Virus record (IMG/VR): IMGVR_UViG_3300046167_000068
Coordinates: 1-45,628 of that record
Origin: a virus
Length of the DNA: 45,628 bases
Direction: 5' to 3' (one strand)
This document shows positions 15,180 through 23,926 of the stretch, in pieces. The notes beneath the pieces are model-generated. The model searched no databases and was not told the DNA's origin. It was given only the letters and a program-made list of their open reading frames with translations. Each line of letters opens with the position of its first letter. The stretch's first letter is position 1. A program made the translations under genes and the position numbers.

Positions 15180-15600
15180 CAGAGCATTGTACCAAGCTTA
15201 CGATAAGAAAGCTAAAGATACATTGGTTAAACTTTTGGAATCAAAAGGACATACTATAGTTAATACCGAAGAAAACTATTTTGTAGATGTCGTCTCTCAG
15301 AAAGATGGATATACATATTTCAATGAGGCTGAAGTCAAAGTAGCTTGGAAAGAAGATTGGCCTACACATTGGTCTGAGATCCGTATACCAGAACGTAAAC
15401 AACGTTTACTGGATAAGTATGATGGTACAAATGGGGTATTAAATTTCTATGTATTCCGTGAGGATATGAAACAAGTATGGCGTATCAAAGATACCTTGCT
15501 AACTCAAGAAAGTTTAGCAGAAGCTAAGGGTAGATACATACAAAAAGGTGAACTGTTCTTTCACATTCCTTATACATCAGCAGAGTTGGTGAATACATAA
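15154..15600 (+). CDS. Possible PD-(D/E)XK-fold protein
   Basis: A 148-residue protein. A basic N-terminal helix is followed by NYFVDVVSQKDGYTYFNEAEVKVAWK, read in pieces as Asp45 and Glu60-x-Lys62, then a helix PERKQRLL. This order (helix, D, ExK, helix) is that of PD-(D/E)XK nucleases, and similar proteins are common beside RNR/DUF3310 in marine phages. Catalytic activity is not certain. Its start lies inside the glutaredoxin gene; the stop overlaps the next ATG by one base. Confidence 0.6.
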   Translation: MKPVRKNFSRALYQAYDKKAKDTLVKLLESKGHTIVNTEENYFVDVVSQKDGYTYFNEAEVKVAWKEDWPTHWSEIRIPERKQRLLDKYDGTNGVLNFYVFREDMKQVWRIKDTLLTQESLAEAKGRYIQKGELFFHIPYTSAELVNT

Positions 15601-15869
15601 TGGCTAAATGGAAAGAGTTTCACATAATGAAAGATCAAGAGACATTTGATCCAGTAGAACGTCCTGCACACTATAACCAAGATGGTATAGAATGTATTGA
15701 TTATATACGACAAGTGCTTGGGTTAGATGGGTTTATTTCTTACTGTCACGGCAACATGATTAAGTATCAACATAGATATAGATACAAAGGTAATGGTGTA
15801 GAGGACATGAAGAAAGCAGAATGGTATCTTAAAAGAATGAATGAAGCACTGGCAGAAAAATATAAATAA
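15600..15869 (+). CDS. DUF3310 protein (T7 gp1.7-like nucleotide kinase family)
   Basis: An 89-residue protein with the DUF3310 hallmarks RPAHYNQDGIECIDYIRQ, GNMIKYQHRYRYKG and KKAEWYLKRM. DUF3310 is related to the C-terminal part of T7 gp1.7, a nucleotide kinase. It probably acts on nucleotide pools or as a small DNA-associated factor. ATG 15600 overlaps the previous stop; a second ATG at 15627 with GAAAGAG upstream could be the real start. Confidence 0.85.
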   Translation: MAKWKEFHIMKDQETFDPVERPAHYNQDGIECIDYIRQVLGLDGFISYCHGNMIKYQHRYRYKGNGVEDMKKAEWYLKRMNEALAEKYK

Positions 15870-15878
15870 GGGTGATAC

Positions 15879-16112
15879 ATGGGCAGACCAACTAAAGCAG
15901 AGCAGAATAATTTACCACCTCTAGAAGAGGAAGCCAAGGCCTACACTAAAAAGAATAGGCCAAAAGAAAAACCCCTAACCTCTCGCCTATACCTGACAGG
16001 TCAAGCCTTGTCGGGTATACTAGCAAGTGGTAGGGGTGCTGGTCGTACTGAGGAAGTTAAACGTGAAGCTTATGGTTGGGCTGATCACATACTGGAAGAT
16101 GATGATGACTAA
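15879..16112 (+). CDS. Last early gene, small charged protein of unknown function
   Basis: A 77-residue protein with a Lys/Glu-rich, probably disordered N-terminal half and a C-terminal helix ending EDDDD. AAGGGTGA precedes ATG 15879. It is the final rightward gene; its TAA (16110-16112) overlaps the stop of the convergent 1128-aa late gene by 4 bases. A large hairpin at 15971-16037 inside this gene looks like the terminator of the opposite-strand late transcript, so the coding sequence is doubly constrained. No family recognised. Confidence 0.6.
   Translation: MGRPTKAEQNNLPPLEEEAKAYTKKNRPKEKPLTSRLYLTGQALSGILASGRGAGRTEEVKREAYGWADHILEDDDD
15962..16037 (-). terminator. Late-operon intrinsic terminator embedded in an early gene
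   Basis: Inner stem: 15988-16000 pairs with 16006-16019 (13 pairs, one bulged base, one wobble, 5-base loop). Outer stem: ACCCCTAACC at 15971-15980 pairs with GGTAGGGGT at 16029-16037 (one bulge). On the minus strand the hairpin ends in AGGGG followed by TTTTTCTTTT, a clear T-tract; on the plus strand no T-tract follows. It lies 70-150 bases beyond the last late stop codon. Confidence 0.7.
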
Positions 16113-19100
16113 TTTATTTGTCTTGCTTGTGCAGAGTTAAGTTGCATAAGTTCCATTCTTCTTTCTAGTTCAACTTCTATACTAGTAGAATCATTTATAT
16201 AATCATCTGGTGAATCAAACTCACCACCTGATAAATTTTGTGCACTAAATTTTTTAATCTCATCTGAACTTTTATCTAATGAATATGCATTCCTTATATA
16301 TCCAGCAGCTGCTTTCGGAGCAACATTAACCAACTCATTAAAATATTGTTCTGACATATTTTCTGCTGTTGTAATACTACTCCTTACAAATCTTTGTAAT
16401 CTATCCCTCTGTTCATCTGGAGTTAAGTCTTCCCACGATCTTGTTTTGTTATACTCTTTTAAAGGTTTAGATATATAATCTTCAAAATCTTTATTCATTG
16501 TCTTAGATAATATGCCTCTAACCATATAATCTAAGTGTGCATTCTTAACTGTCTTCTTACCATATAAAAGAAACTCTTTTAAACCTAAGTTATTTATATT
16601 TTTTTGTAGTGTATTAGGTGTTTTCTTAGACTCTATACCTAAAAGTTGTTTGGTTATTGGGTTTATAGACCTTACTGGCCCACCACCTATAGGATCAAAC
16701 AGTGTAGGTGCTTTCTTACCATCAAGTGTTTGAGTATATTGAAGTGTGTCAGTTAGAAATAACGCTGAGTTATATTCTGGTAACATACGAACAAGCCTAT
16801 TAAAAGATTCTGTCTCTGTTACTATAGCATCTAGAAAATTAACTTCTTTTTGTACACCATCACCTAACATTAAACTTCTTGTATAAGGCATGTATCCAGA
16901 CTCAGGATTTATCTGACCTTGCATATCTCTTAGTACTGTTGTTGGATATGTAAAAGTAGAAGCTACATCAGCAAGCCTTGTACTAAGTCCTCCCCATTCA
17001 CCACTATCTAAGGCACTTGAAATATCTCTTGAAAGACCTTTATCAAAACCCATATTACCTAATCCACCTAAAACCTCAAGTGTATCTCTTCCTATCTCTG
17101 ACTTTTTTGGTACAGGTAAATCGTAACGTAATCTCACCATCAAGTCAGCAAGAAGATAGTGCGCTACTAAAGGCCCAGATGTACGGCCCATTTTTTTAGT
17201 CTCACCTTCATCTCCAAAAGATATATCTGAAAACTTAGTTTTCATACCTATAGCTTTACCTTCCTCATCAAACTCAACTTGAGAAGCTCTAGCCATATAA
17301 GCACCGCTAAGTAGAGTAACTCCAGTAAGTTGCCTAGCTAACCTTGTAGAGGTATCTTTAAGAGGGTTTGCATACATCTTATCAAAGTTTCTAAATGCCC
17401 CAGTCATAATACCTACAGGTGTATAGTCGTTAATAAACTCTATATGATTAGCAACATACCTAGGAAAAGGTATACCACCTACACCTGAAATTACAAAAGG
17501 TAATTTTCTGTGCCCATCAATAAAAAGTTTAGGTATACCACCGGCATCATCTCTTTTATAACCCTTCTGAAATACAAAGTCTAAACTATCATATACAGCT
17601 TTTTCTTTCATACCTTGATTAGGTAAGTCTAGTAAGCTGTTACCTTTAGATAAAAATTCTTTTAGGCTAGATCCCGAATCTATTAATTGACGATCTAAAG
17701 AAGCGTAGAAAGCAGCTTGTTTAAAACGAGTATCAACAGAACTGTTAATAGTGTTTACAAAAGAACCTACTTTACCTACTAAACTTTGAGAATCAACTGA
17801 GACTTCAGCCCTATTTATATCGTAAAATATCTTCTGATACTCTTCTGGAAAATCTCTTGCAAACATTTCTTTAGCTAGCATTGCATCTTGTTTATTCCAA
17901 GACATACCCCTTAAGGTTGATGTAGCTGCATAGAATGTACTACGAGGTACTTTATTACCTGTAGCAAATTGATAACCCTTTACTAAAGTCTGCCTAGTAA
18001 TTTCCTCAAATGCATCTATACCTAATCTAGCTGTTGAGAACATTGTATTAGCTGCAGTAGTACCTAACTGTGAAGTCATGAATGCTATACGTACTGAATC
18101 TGATGCTTTAAGGCCTTCATATATAGCCATTAAAGGCTTAGGTATTTTACTTTCAACACCTACAGCAGCTGATATTTCTTTAGAAAGTTTTTCATTAAAG
18201 GTAGTTATACCTTGTTCAGAAAAATTCTCCATCTTATTTACTACATCAGACAGTGTATCTTTTTTTATTTTTCTAGATATCATACCAGCCTGACCTAAAA
18301 CTCTACCAGCTTCAGAAAGATCCGAAAGAAATATATAACTAAACTCTTCTTTTGTTAAACCATAGTTAGATATAATATCGTTTACATCTTTAGTCGCTAT
18401 AGTACCAGCTTCTAAAGCATCAGCTAATGCACTGGAAACTCTCTGGTTAGGTTGTAAATTTATTTTTTCAGATAGATCAAAAGCAGCTGCAGTAATACCT
18501 TGTAGTGTATGCTTAGATAAACCTGTAGTTACATTTTTATTTGGTCCTTCAGTAAGTATTGTAGACTTTAAGTCTGCACCTTTAGCAACCTTGTCAGGAT
18601 CAAGTGGGTCTAATTTTAATTTCTTAAGATCACGTTGCTCTAGTACCGAAACTAAACCATTCATCTTATTTAATATATCGTTAATTTTTCTTCTACCCTG
18701 TGGTGTAGCCACAGATTTTAAATTATTAACAGCTTTTTTTGCAAACTTCTTTTTATCTGCTGCTATATTTAGGCTTTGTTTAGTTAAAGATTCACTAACC
18801 TGATCACCTTGCTTTATCATCATACCTCTAGAAAAACCAGAAGTAATACCACCAAAAGCTGAATTAAGCCCTGTAGCTAGGGCTTTCTGACCTGCAGACA
18901 TACCTTCATAATTTTCTATAGTAGCTTCTCTTGCACCCTCTTGTGCTTCTATTTGACCATAACCCACAGCACCTTCTACTACAGCACCTGTGCCAAAACC
19001 TTTTGCAGCTTCTTTTGCGAACTGTTTAGAAAGTATTTTTTTAACGGCTAATCTTGTAGCAATTTGTGTAGATTTACCAGCAGCCATACCTGCCCACTTA

Positions 19101-19495
19101 GTAAAGCCACCAGTAAACACACCAGCTAATGTTGCAGGAGATGTTAGAAGTCCCTCTAAGTAATCACCAGCACCTTTAAGTTTTCCAGTACCAACACCTT
19201 CTACGTTATCCCATGTCTGCATAAGCCTACCGAAAGCTGCTTTATCCTCTTCTCTAGCATTTTTATCTTTAGCAAAATATAAATCTTTAAGTGCTGTAGC
19301 TTCATTAGTATCTTGTTTACGCATATGCTCAACGTACTCATCAATCATAAAATCAACACCCTTCTTACGAAGTTCATCAGTACTATAATTTTTTCTTGAG
19401 CTAGATAAAAACCTTACAAGATCTTTTTGAAAATTTTTATTTTCTTTTAGATCAACTATTTTTTTATCTTTAACATCTTGTGTATAATCATTCAT
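16109..19495 (-). CDS. Large internal virion / DNA-ejection-type protein
   Basis: A 1128-residue protein, the last gene of the late unit. The size, position after the lysozyme and Gln-rich virion genes, long helical stretches and a Gly/Ala-rich hydrophobic segment near residues 115-225 fit the ejection proteins of short-tailed phages (compare T7 gp16, 1318 residues). That class leaves the capsid with the DNA and forms a conduit through the envelope. I see no lytic transglycosylase signature at the N-terminus; a separate lysozyme gene lies nearby. Assignment rests on size and context, not on a recognised domain. Confidence 0.65.
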   Translation of the reverse strand: MNDYTQDVKDKKIVDLKENKNFQKDLVRFLSSSRKNYSTDELRKKGVDFMIDEYVEHMRKQDTNEATALKDLYFAKDKNAREEDKAAFGRLMQTWDNVEGVGTGKLKGAGDYLEGLLTSPATLAGVFTGGFTKWAGMAAGKSTQIATRLAVKKILSKQFAKEAAKGFGTGAVVEGAVGYGQIEAQEGAREATIENYEGMSAGQKALATGLNSAFGGITSGFSRGMMIKQGDQVSESLTKQSLNIAADKKKFAKKAVNNLKSVATPQGRRKINDILNKMNGLVSVLEQRDLKKLKLDPLDPDKVAKGADLKSTILTEGPNKNVTTGLSKHTLQGITAAAFDLSEKINLQPNQRVSSALADALEAGTIATKDVNDIISNYGLTKEEFSYIFLSDLSEAGRVLGQAGMISRKIKKDTLSDVVNKMENFSEQGITTFNEKLSKEISAAVGVESKIPKPLMAIYEGLKASDSVRIAFMTSQLGTTAANTMFSTARLGIDAFEEITRQTLVKGYQFATGNKVPRSTFYAATSTLRGMSWNKQDAMLAKEMFARDFPEEYQKIFYDINRAEVSVDSQSLVGKVGSFVNTINSSVDTRFKQAAFYASLDRQLIDSGSSLKEFLSKGNSLLDLPNQGMKEKAVYDSLDFVFQKGYKRDDAGGIPKLFIDGHRKLPFVISGVGGIPFPRYVANHIEFINDYTPVGIMTGAFRNFDKMYANPLKDTSTRLARQLTGVTLLSGAYMARASQVEFDEEGKAIGMKTKFSDISFGDEGETKKMGRTSGPLVAHYLLADLMVRLRYDLPVPKKSEIGRDTLEVLGGLGNMGFDKGLSRDISSALDSGEWGGLSTRLADVASTFTYPTTVLRDMQGQINPESGYMPYTRSLMLGDGVQKEVNFLDAIVTETESFNRLVRMLPEYNSALFLTDTLQYTQTLDGKKAPTLFDPIGGGPVRSINPITKQLLGIESKKTPNTLQKNINNLGLKEFLLYGKKTVKNAHLDYMVRGILSKTMNKDFEDYISKPLKEYNKTRSWEDLTPDEQRDRLQRFVRSSITTAENMSEQYFNELVNVAPKAAAGYIRNAYSLDKSSDEIKKFSAQNLSGGEFDSPDDYINDSTSIEVELERRMELMQLNSAQARQIN
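16202..16239 (+). terminator. Weak candidate terminator for the early operon
   Basis: TGGTGA (16208-16213) and TCACCA (16221-16226) form a 6-bp stem with a 7-base loop, extended by ATCA/TGAT across a 2x2 mismatch and followed by AAATTTT. It lies 90 bases past the last early stop, inside the antisense of the 1128-aa gene. AT-rich and short, so only tentative. Confidence 0.25.
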
Positions 19496-19506
19496 ATTTA
19501 ATAAAC

Positions 19507-20523
19507 CTAGTTTTTTCTTTCATTACTTAAATCAAAAACATCATAAGCTGTATTTAATCCGTCCGCAGATGATACTGTACTTTTACTAGAGGTAAAAGAT
19601 AAGTTATTGTTATTTATATTAGATGAAGGTAAACCTTTTAAATTATTACCTTGAGCTATAATAGGATCAACAGCTTGTTTAAGTGCAGGAGTAAAGTCTA
19701 ATTTATCTACGCCTTGAGTACTGTTTACAACTGATTCTGTAGCATCACTTATAATTTTTCTTAATTGTTCTCCAGTGTCAGTATTAAATGCCGTTGGATT
19801 TATAAATATACTTCCATCAATATCTTTTTTAATTAATGATCCAAAAGTAGGTTGAAGTTCTGTCATAACTGAGTTTCTTATTTTATCATAATCTGAAACA
19901 GATACAGCTGATGTTGCACCAGTAGTTAAGTTACCAGCTCCAGGATAAAAACTTTCTGATTCCTCTTTAGTATTACTTAACCAGTCTGAAAGCATTACAT
20001 CTACTTCTTCAAATTGATCCAAGTCACTTATAGCATATATAGATGACATTAATGAAGCTTCTTGACCACTATCATTAGACATATCTTCTCCACTAGTTAG
20101 TGCAGCTGCAATAGCAACAGCTTGAGCTTGAGGACTATTCTTATCCCCTAACATATCTTCAACTCTTTTTACTAAACTAGGAATCCATTTTGAAGAAAGT
20201 TTACCCTCACCTTTATTCTTATTATATACTGATAATACTGATTCAGCTTCTCCACTCTTAATTATATAAGAAGCTACATTTTCTGGTATCTTCATATTAA
20301 GAAGATCTTGTTTGGTTACACTTAATTCCTCAGCAGATTTTTTATTTTCTTTAGAGTTTTTACCATACAGCTTTAGTAGCTCTAACCTAGACATCTTTTT
20401 TGATTCTAAAAACTGATCTTCAAGAAGATCTTGTCTTCTTCTTGCAAGACTTAAATCTGCTTCCTTCATTCTCATGTCTTGGACTTCAGTTAAAGCCCTG
20501 TTAATTCCACCCCATTTACCCAT
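19507..20523 (-). CDS. Late virion-associated protein, predicted helical
   Basis: A 338-residue protein. Residues 10-75 are a charged helical stretch with heptad character; the rest is alternating helix and Ser/Asn-rich linker, with a low-complexity Asn/Ser tail (NINNNNLSFTSSK). It lies 11 bases before the 1128-aa gene, and its start shares one base with the upstream stop (TAATG). Position suggests an internal virion/ejection protein. No family recognised. Confidence 0.55.
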   Translation of the reverse strand: MGKWGGINRALTEVQDMRMKEADLSLARRRQDLLEDQFLESKKMSRLELLKLYGKNSKENKKSAEELSVTKQDLLNMKIPENVASYIIKSGEAESVLSVYNKNKGEGKLSSKWIPSLVKRVEDMLGDKNSPQAQAVAIAAALTSGEDMSNDSGQEASLMSSIYAISDLDQFEEVDVMLSDWLSNTKEESESFYPGAGNLTTGATSAVSVSDYDKIRNSVMTELQPTFGSLIKKDIDGSIFINPTAFNTDTGEQLRKIISDATESVVNSTQGVDKLDFTPALKQAVDPIIAQGNNLKGLPSSNINNNNLSFTSSKSTVSSADGLNTAYDVFDLSNERKN

Positions 20524-21053
20524 TACATATTCCTCCGTGACATAAGACCCATTGGTTTTTCTTCAGGAATATCCTCTGGCATATCTTCCATAGTTGTTTC
20601 TTTAGATCCCTCTAACGTAGATAGATCAACGTCACTTGGATCATCTTTTATTTCGTCAAGTATTTTAGAAGCTTGTCTTTCTTGTATATTATAATCTATT
20701 TCTTTCTGTGTTGATTCTAAATCAGGGTCTTCAAGACCTTCTTCATAGTCAATACCCGCTATATCCGCATTAGATTTTATTAACTCATGTATAATTGGAC
20801 CTATGATAAGACTAACGTCAATACTATGTTTACCCATAGCAACAGCTGCACGTAATATTCCTTCAGTAAGTGTCACGACATCTACACCTAACTCTAACAT
20901 ATTTAAAGAAGCTTTAAGTTTCTCAGGTTTATTTAACCTTTCTATGTGCCAAAGAACAGCGTCCTCTGGAGCTGTATACTCAGGTGGATTTTCCCAAGGT
21001 GAGTTCTTTGGTTCTGAGGTCAATGACTGACCAGGTATAGGTGCACTAAACAT
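20523..21053 (-). CDS. Marine-phage virion protein with PIPGxSLT / PWExPP motif
   Basis: A 176-residue protein beginning MFSAPIPGQSLTSEPKNSPW with a following ENPPEY. A PIPGxSLT...PxNxPWExPP N-terminus is something I associate with small virion-associated proteins in several marine tailed phages (from memory). The middle is helical; the C-terminal half is very acidic and Pro-rich, probably disordered. It lies between the lysozyme and a helical late protein. Function unknown. Confidence 0.6.
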   Translation of the reverse strand: MFSAPIPGQSLTSEPKNSPWENPPEYTAPEDAVLWHIERLNKPEKLKASLNMLELGVDVVTLTEGILRAAVAMGKHSIDVSLIIGPIIHELIKSNADIAGIDYEEGLEDPDLESTQKEIDYNIQERQASKILDEIKDDPSDVDLSTLEGSKETTMEDMPEDIPEEKPMGLMSRRNM

Positions 21054-21072
21054 TATTCTTGTCCTTTATGTT

Positions 21073-21822
21073 CTACTTTGTAAATAGATCAAGCTCTGCT
21101 TTACGTCTTTTAGTAAGACCTTCGTTAACTTTATTACCTACTTTGTTATATTCTAACATCATCATAGATATCTCTTCGTTGCCACGAGTACCACCTTCTA
21201 TTAGATTATTTAAACCACCAGTACCATTATTAAATGCAAAACTTGTTAGTGCTCTAACTTGATTTTCATTCCAATTATACCCATGTTTGTTATTTATTTT
21301 ATTTACTTGAGCCTCAAACTTTTTAGTTTCTACATTTAATCTATTAACTGCTTCCTCATAAGTTATAACTTCATCAGCACTTTTAGCTTTTGTACCAAAT
21401 CCTATAGAGTATTGTGGTCCATCTTTATAAGCTTTGTAAGATTTCTTACGAGAATTTTCAAAACTAGCTATAAAATTAGCAGTTGAATTAGCTTCACCTT
21501 CTTCAACAATACTTAAACCTGCGGCTTCACCTGTAGGTAAATCAGTAGCATCTTCTTTTAATTTTAATAAACTTAAATCTTTACTCTCATCATATATTTT
21601 ATTAAAAGTTTCTGTTAAAAAATCATCTTCAAGTAAAGAGTCTGCAACATCATTATACTTAGTACTCCTCTTAGGTACAAGAGAAGCACCTAGTTTATCA
21701 GAGTCATCTTCATCAATAAAACGAGAACGTTTTCTACCTGAAAGACCTTTACGTTGATAACGCATCTCAGCTTCTTCACGAGCAGTAGTTAATAGATCTT
21801 TATATTGTAATGCACTAGCCAT
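21073..21822 (-). CDS. GH24 (T4-type) lysozyme with N-terminal extension
   Basis: A 249-residue protein. Residues 105-249 form a glycoside hydrolase 24 domain: Glu122 in SFENSRKKSYKAYKDG, Asp134, Thr144 in YSIGFGTKA (the E-D-T triad of phage lysozymes), then NQVRALTSFAFNNGTGG and the closing GLTKRRKAELDLF. The first 100 residues are an acidic/basic extension absent from free lysozymes. Its place among ejection-type genes suggests a virion-borne muramidase that opens peptidoglycan during DNA entry, although an endolysin role is possible since no other lysozyme is present. Confidence 0.85.
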   Translation of the reverse strand: MASALQYKDLLTTAREEAEMRYQRKGLSGRKRSRFIDEDDSDKLGASLVPKRSTKYNDVADSLLEDDFLTETFNKIYDESKDLSLLKLKEDATDLPTGEAAGLSIVEEGEANSTANFIASFENSRKKSYKAYKDGPQYSIGFGTKAKSADEVITYEEAVNRLNVETKKFEAQVNKINNKHGYNWNENQVRALTSFAFNNGTGGLNNLIEGGTRGNEEISMMMLEYNKVGNKVNEGLTKRRKAELDLFTK

Positions 21823-21841
21823 TTTTATTTCCTAATTGTAA

Positions 21842-23923
21842 TTATTTGTTAGAGAAAAACCCTGCGCCAATTTTAATTATACTTGACCACATATCACCCT
21901 CTTCCTCTTCAGCTCTAGCTGTAGCATACTCTGCATATTTTTTATCAGCTAATATAATATCTAATACACGATCCTTAGAAGCTTCAGAACCTTTATATGC
22001 ATAGTCCATAAGGTCACGTTCACGTTGCCATATCTGATCAAGAGTACCTTGAGTAAATGCATTAGCTGCTTGAGCTTGTTGCATATTAGCTTGGTTCTGT
22101 GCTTGTGAATTATATGTAGCTACGTTCTGTCTCCACTTAGCATTAGCTTGAGCAATTACTAAAGCATTCTGTGCATTAAATTGTTGACGTTGATTTTCAA
22201 CTTGAGCATTAAACTGTTGAGCAGCATTGGTTACACCAGAGTTAAATTGATCTGTTGTATTAAGCTGAGTAGCATTAAATTGTTGTACTTGGGTTTGTAA
22301 GTTAGCCATAAACTGCTTAGTCTGTGTGTCAGATGCAGCATTAAATTGTTTAGCCGCATTTTCAGCTGCTTGATCTGTAAATAAAGATTGTATAATTTGT
22401 TGAGATTTAAACATCTCTGTTTGCTGTTGATTATTTAAATTAGTCATATCCATATCTAAGAAAGCTTTAGCATTTTGTACTGCAGCTTGTTGTTGGTTAG
22501 ACAGGTTTTGTTGTTCTAAGTTAGCAACAGATGCTGCTTGAGCCATCACCATAGCTTGATTATTATTTAAATTACTAAGGTTAATCGTATTAGCATTACG
22601 TGAGTTCTCAAGCGCAATAGATTGTTCAGCTGTAAAGTTCATATTAGCTATATCAGATATCTTAGCTGAGTTAGCAACACGAGCTTGAAAAGCTTGATCA
22701 AATTCTTGTCCTATAAATGTAGCACGTTGTTGTGCGGCTAACATAGAACGTTGTTGTCTATTTGACAAGTTTTGCATTTCAAAACCTGCGACAGTTTGTG
22801 CATCCTGCATAGCTATAGGTAATGCTGATTCCATCGCCGCTTGTATAATAGCTTGACCTGCCATTGATGAAGCACCTAAACCTCTAGCCGCCATCTGAGC
22901 ATTAGCATTACGCATTGCTCCAGCTGCCCATGTAGGTGTAGCTCCACCTTCAAAGTCTTTCATAAGATTATCAAGCTGACCTTTAACAGTAGCTTTATCT
23001 GATGGTGTAGCAGTAGCTGCTTGTATCTGTTCACTAAATGCAGATGCTTTAGCTGCATCAGCTACACCTGATATTAATTCACCCTGTTGTATTTCTCTTT
23101 GTACTGGATTATCCATAACTGTAGCTGCACCTTGAGCCGCAGTTATAGTTGATACATCAGTGGTTGTAGGATCTTGTGTAGCAGCTTGTACTACACCTTC
23201 AGCAGATACAGTACCTGTAGCAGCTTTAGAAGCGTCTGTAGCCGCCTTAACAGCATCTGCAGCTGTAGTAGCAGTCATAGTAGAAGCAGTGACTGGAGTA
23301 GCTCCTTCAGCTATATTAGTAGAATCCAAAGTAGCTGGGGTTACCATAGCACCTGGACTTGTAAGTGCACCTGTACCTGTAGCTATAGTACTACCTGCAA
23401 GGTTAGTATCTACAGTAGCAACATCAGGTGACTTAGCTAATGAACCTGGGTCAATAATAGCCTGAGAAACTAACTTACGAGTACCACTAGCTAAATCAGC
23501 AGTACCACCTTCTTGAGCATCTTGCATAGTTTTATTTAGTGTAGCTAACTTTGCATTTAGAGCCGCAGATATTTTTTCTGCACCATATGTTACCCCAGGT
23601 TTTGGTGTGGCATTAGCTGCTTGTATTTTTAATCCAGTCTTAGCTATAGTGTCTAATCCTGGAGAGCTGCCAGCTCCAGATATATTTGCAGTAAGCGCTT
23701 TTGTATATTCCACAATAGCAGCTGCATCTTTATCTACAACAGCTTCAGCAGCTCTCATGGCTGCTTCTGATTCATAAACCTGACCTTCTAATTCTGGTTT
23801 AGATGAGGTAAATTTAGGTAACTCTGGTGCAACTTGACCACCATCACTGCCTCCACCACCAAAGACAGCTTGATCTCTGAAGTGAACACTTGGCATAAGA
23901 GGGTTATAAAGATGTCTGCTCAT
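21842..23923 (-). CDS. Gln/Asn/Ala-rich internal virion protein
   Basis: A 693-residue protein of very biased composition. Residues 50-300 are Ala/Thr/Gly-rich. Residues 320-650 carry degenerate repeats of the types NLSNQQQ and QQFNAQ, predicted to be a long helical rod. The C-terminus (660-693) ends in a hydrophobic segment, IIKIGAGFFSNK. The gene starts 3 bases after the HlyC-like gene and precedes the lysozyme, so it is probably an ejected core protein. The N-terminus is glycine-rich (FGGGGSDGG). No enzymatic motif seen. Confidence 0.6.
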   Translation of the reverse strand: MSRHLYNPLMPSVHFRDQAVFGGGGSDGGQVAPELPKFTSSKPELEGQVYESEAAMRAAEAVVDKDAAAIVEYTKALTANISGAGSSPGLDTIAKTGLKIQAANATPKPGVTYGAEKISAALNAKLATLNKTMQDAQEGGTADLASGTRKLVSQAIIDPGSLAKSPDVATVDTNLAGSTIATGTGALTSPGAMVTPATLDSTNIAEGATPVTASTMTATTAADAVKAATDASKAATGTVSAEGVVQAATQDPTTTDVSTITAAQGAATVMDNPVQREIQQGELISGVADAAKASAFSEQIQAATATPSDKATVKGQLDNLMKDFEGGATPTWAAGAMRNANAQMAARGLGASSMAGQAIIQAAMESALPIAMQDAQTVAGFEMQNLSNRQQRSMLAAQQRATFIGQEFDQAFQARVANSAKISDIANMNFTAEQSIALENSRNANTINLSNLNNNQAMVMAQAASVANLEQQNLSNQQQAAVQNAKAFLDMDMTNLNNQQQTEMFKSQQIIQSLFTDQAAENAAKQFNAASDTQTKQFMANLQTQVQQFNATQLNTTDQFNSGVTNAAQQFNAQVENQRQQFNAQNALVIAQANAKWRQNVATYNSQAQNQANMQQAQAANAFTQGTLDQIWQRERDLMDYAYKGSEASKDRVLDIILADKKYAEYATARAEEEEGDMWSSIIKIGAGFFSNK

Positions 23924-23926
23924 AAT

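Noticed and set aside
1-16112. Genome-wide TAA reassignment to explain the SSB stop
   Set aside because: Other early genes end cleanly at TAA at gene boundaries, often overlapping the next start, so TAA acts as a stop in this genome.
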